DNA of 8,423 bases from Methanosphaera sp. SHI613. GTDB taxonomy: Archaea > Methanobacteriota > Methanobacteria > Methanobacteriales > Methanobacteriaceae. Below the pieces are notes generated by a model. The model did no database searches. It saw only the letters and a program-made list of their open reading frames with translations, and was not told where the DNA came from. The position numbers and the translations under genes are program-made. The stretch is from assembly GCA_003266145.1 (NCBI GenBank), contig MVJJ01000166.1, forward strand, positions 1-8,423, read 5' to 3'. Positions 6,618 through 8,423 of the stretch are shown here, in pieces (within the stretch, counting starts at the first letter, position 1; every line of letters starts with the position of its first letter).

Positions 6618-6647
6618 GAATAGACTTTAATCTATTCTCTCTTTTTT
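6618..6647 (+). terminator. hairpin plus oligo-T between LSm and L37e
   Basis: A perfect seven-base-pair stem GAATAGA (6618-6624) / TCTATTC (6631-6637) encloses a six-base loop and is followed by CTCTC, six T (6642-6647) and another five T after ACC. The form is that of an intrinsic terminator, although archaeal termination rests mainly on the T tract. Only 60 bases separate it from the L37e start, so it would either attenuate LSm read-through or mark a processing site. Confidence 0.5.
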
Positions 6648-6706
6648 ACCTTTTTCATAAAGGATTTTCTATTCATTATTTAACATAATCATTGGAGGAA
6701 TTATAC

Positions 6707-6892
6707 TTGAAAGGAACACCATCATTTGGGAAACGTAATAAGAAAAATCATATCAGATGTAGAAGATGTGGAAGAAACGCTTACAACCCAAATAAAAAAT
6801 ACTGTGCTTCCTGTGGATTCGGTAGATCCCGCAGATTAAGAAGATACAGTTGGCAAAATAAAAAACCTGTAACAGGTAAAAGATTAAAATAG
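6707..6892 (+). CDS. rpl37e: 50S ribosomal protein L37e
   Basis: This small basic zinc-ribbon protein of the large ribosomal subunit is shared by archaea and eukaryotes. The 61 residues begin MKGTPSFGKRNKK and contain CRRCGR and CASCGF, with zinc ligands C18, C21, C33 and C36, then the hallmark RSRRLRRYSWQNKK. The TTG at 6707 is the chosen start: GGAGG at 6694-6698 lies eight bases upstream, and it gives the KGTPSFGKRNK start typical of the family. A TTG at 6692 would overlap the ribosome site and add five residues foreign to L37e. It lies 189 bases after LSm, which is long for a cotranscribed pair and contains terminator-like elements. A terminator hairpin begins within its stop codon. Confidence 0.96.
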   Translation: MKGTPSFGKRNKKNHIRCRRCGRNAYNPNKKYCASCGFGRSRRLRRYSWQNKKPVTGKRLK

Positions 6893-6921
6893 ATATGAAC
6901 ATATCTAACAATCTTTTTTTT
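6891..6921 (+). terminator. terminator after L37e
   Basis: AGATAT (6891-6896) pairs perfectly with ATATCT (6901-6906) around a GAAC loop, and a run of eight T follows at 6914-6921. The stem begins inside the TAG stop codon of L37e, so termination is set immediately at the gene end and isolates the downstream pycB unit. Confidence 0.6.
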
Positions 6922-7013
6922 CACATCCAATACTATTTTTCATTATTTTACAATATACTCATATTTAAAAAAATTTCAATATTCAAGTTAAAGATTAAAC
7001 TAATATATTACTT

Positions 7014-7025
7014 CTTATAAATATA
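7014..7025 (+). promoter_or_regulatory. TATA box of pycB
   Basis: CTTATAAATATA is a good archaeal TATA match. It predicts initiation near 7043-7050 and a leader of about 40-45 bases before the ATG at 7090. Together with the terminator after L37e, it marks pycB as a separate transcription unit. Confidence 0.5.
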
Positions 7026-7089
7026 GATAATAGTATAATGGATAAAAAACATTATTTTAATAAATTAATAAAAATCAGTAGGTGGCATA

Positions 7090-8423
7090 ATGGCAAAAGT
7101 GAAAATAATTGAAACTGCATTACGTGATGCTCATCAATCATTAATCGCTACTAGAATGCGAACAGAAGACATGCTTCCAATCATTGAAGAAATGGATAAA
7201 GTAGGATATTTTTCATTAGAAGCATGGGGAGGAGCAACTTTCGATTCATGTATTCGTTTTTTAAATGAAGATCCATGGGAAAGACTTAGATTATTCAAGG
7301 AAAACGTAAGCAAAACACCATTACAAATGTTATTAAGAGGACAAAACCTTGTAGGATATAAACATTATGCGGATGATGTTGTAAAGGAATTCGTGGAAAA
7401 ATCATATGAGAATGGTGTAGATGTATTCAGAATATTCGATGCACTAAATGATTCTAGAAATATGGAAATGTCCATTAAGACAGCAAAAGCACAAGGGGCA
7501 TATGTACAGGGAACAATAAGTTATACCATAAGTCCAGTTCACACCATAGAGTCATACGTGGATTTCGCTAAAAAACTCGAAGAAATGGAATGTGATGCAA
7601 TAACAATCAAGGATATGGCTGGATTAATAACTCCTATAATGGCCAAAGATTTGGTAACAGCATTAAAAGAACAGACAAGTTTAGATGTAAACTTACACAG
7701 TCACTGTACCAGTGGATTAACATTAATGAGTTATCAGGCAGCAATAGAAGCAGGAGTGGATATGGTAGATACTGCAATATCACCATTTTCAGGTGGAACA
7801 GCACAACCACCAACCGAAAGTGTAGTTGCAGCTCTACAATCAACAGAATATGATACTGGAATAGATTTGGCACAATTGAATGTGGTCAAGGAATACTTTG
7901 CAGAACTATACGAAAAGTATCAGGGATTAATAGATCCATTAGCATCAAGAGTAGACACAGACGTATTGAGATATCAGGTACCTGGAGGTATGCTCTCAAA
8001 CCTTGTATCACAGTTAAAACAACAAGATGCAATTGATAAATATGAAGATGTGCTCAATGAAATCCCACACGTAAGAGAAGATTTAGGATATCCACCACTA
8101 GTAACTCCAACAAGCCAAATAGTTGGTGTACAATCAGTAATGAATGTATTAATGGGTAAAAGATATGAAAACATCACCAAAGAAGTAAAAGAATACCTAA
8201 AAGGAGCATACGGTAAAGCACCAGCTGAAATCAATAAGGATTTATATAAAAAAGCATTAGGTGATGAGGAAGCAATTACCTGCAGACCTGCAGATTTACT
8301 CGAACCGGAACTAGAAGAAGCACGTAAATACGTCAAGGAAAACAAATTATACACCAAAGAAGAAGATGTTTTAACCTACGCATTATATCCAACAGTAGCT
8401 GAAAAATTCCTCAAAGGTGAAGC
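7090..8423 (+). CDS. pycB: pyruvate carboxylase subunit B / oxaloacetate decarboxylase alpha-type carboxyltransferase (partial, 3' end missing)
   Basis: In methanogens PycB carries the carboxyltransferase and biotin domains of two-subunit pyruvate carboxylase, making oxaloacetate for the incomplete TCA branch and aspartate. The frame is open from ATG 7090 to the window end (444 codons), with no stop. AGGTGG at 7080-7085 is a strong ribosome site four bases upstream. The TIM-barrel domain shows ETALRDAHQSL (8-18, D13 a metal ligand), EAWGGATFD (44-52), FRIFDALND (113-121), IKDMAG with K174 as the expected carboxylated metal-bridging lysine, HSHCTSG (203-209, H203 and H205), and PFSGGTAQPP (232-241). 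YQVPGGMLSNL (295-305) opens the second domain. The biotin-carrier domain, if present, lies beyond the edge. Sodium-pumping oxaloacetate decarboxylase alpha shares this fold; pyruvate carboxylase is preferred from methanogen biology, not from a neighbour. Confidence 0.9.
   Translation, partial: MAKVKIIETALRDAHQSLIATRMRTEDMLPIIEEMDKVGYFSLEAWGGATFDSCIRFLNEDPWERLRLFKENVSKTPLQMLLRGQNLVGYKHYADDVVKEFVEKSYENGVDVFRIFDALNDSRNMEMSIKTAKAQGAYVQGTISYTISPVHTIESYVDFAKKLEEMECDAITIKDMAGLITPIMAKDLVTALKEQTSLDVNLHSHCTSGLTLMSYQAAIEAGVDMVDTAISPFSGGTAQPPTESVVAALQSTEYDTGIDLAQLNVVKEYFAELYEKYQGLIDPLASRVDTDVLRYQVPGGMLSNLVSQLKQQDAIDKYEDVLNEIPHVREDLGYPPLVTPTSQIVGVQSVMNVLMGKRYENITKEVKEYLKGAYGKAPAEINKDLYKKALGDEEAITCRPADLLEPELEEARKYVKENKLYTKEEDVLTYALYPTVAEKFLKGE

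Noticed and set aside
7634..8357. Minus-strand open frames opposite pycB
   Set aside because: They overlap a clearly conserved pycB coding frame, and the translations are Leu/Ser-rich shadows.

Overview
The window looks like a piece of a low-GC euryarchaeal methanogen chromosome, most likely Methanobacteriales (Methanosphaera or Methanobrevibacter type). It has archaeal-only or archaeal/eukaryotic families (LSm, ribosomal protein L37e, an MCT-1/Tma20-like PUA protein, an ArfB deformylase), AT-rich spacers with archaeal TATA-like boxes, AGGTG/GGAGG ribosome sites and TTG starts. The genus is inferred from composition and protein resemblance only. No rRNA, tRNA, CRISPR array, insertion sequence or phage gene is visible. 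This is mostly ordinary housekeeping and coenzyme-synthesis DNA.

Layout. Bases 1-51 may hold the last codons of a + strand gene. A minus-strand pair follows, cbiC (1347-1970) then hemL (67-1332), both serving tetrapyrrole synthesis: hemL makes 5-aminolevulinate, and CbiC acts on the corrin branch. A 157-base divergent spacer separates cbiC from a + strand gene for an 834-residue superfamily 2 helicase (2128-4632) with Cys clusters near both ends. The helicase meets arfB tail to tail with no spacer. The minus-strand pair there is an MCT-1-like PUA protein gene (5355-5834) followed by arfB (4633-5346), an early step of archaeal riboflavin/F420 synthesis. The arfB ribosome site overlaps the stop codon of the PUA gene.

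A 437-base divergent spacer (5835-6271) follows, with a relatively GC-richer island at about 5941-6060 that no gene explains. Then come + strand genes for LSm (6272-6517) and L37e (6707-6892), both best started at TTG, with hairpin/oligo-T elements after each. Last is the catalytic subunit of pyruvate carboxylase (or oxaloacetate decarboxylase), pycB (7090 onward), cut by the window end.

The shared theme is coenzyme supply for methanogenic metabolism (corrinoid and F430 precursors, flavin/F420, oxaloacetate) interleaved with RNA and translation factors. The best leads are the unexplained island upstream of LSm, the Cys-cluster helicase, and the terminator-like element inside the LSm-L37e pair. 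I see no convincing new multi-gene system.
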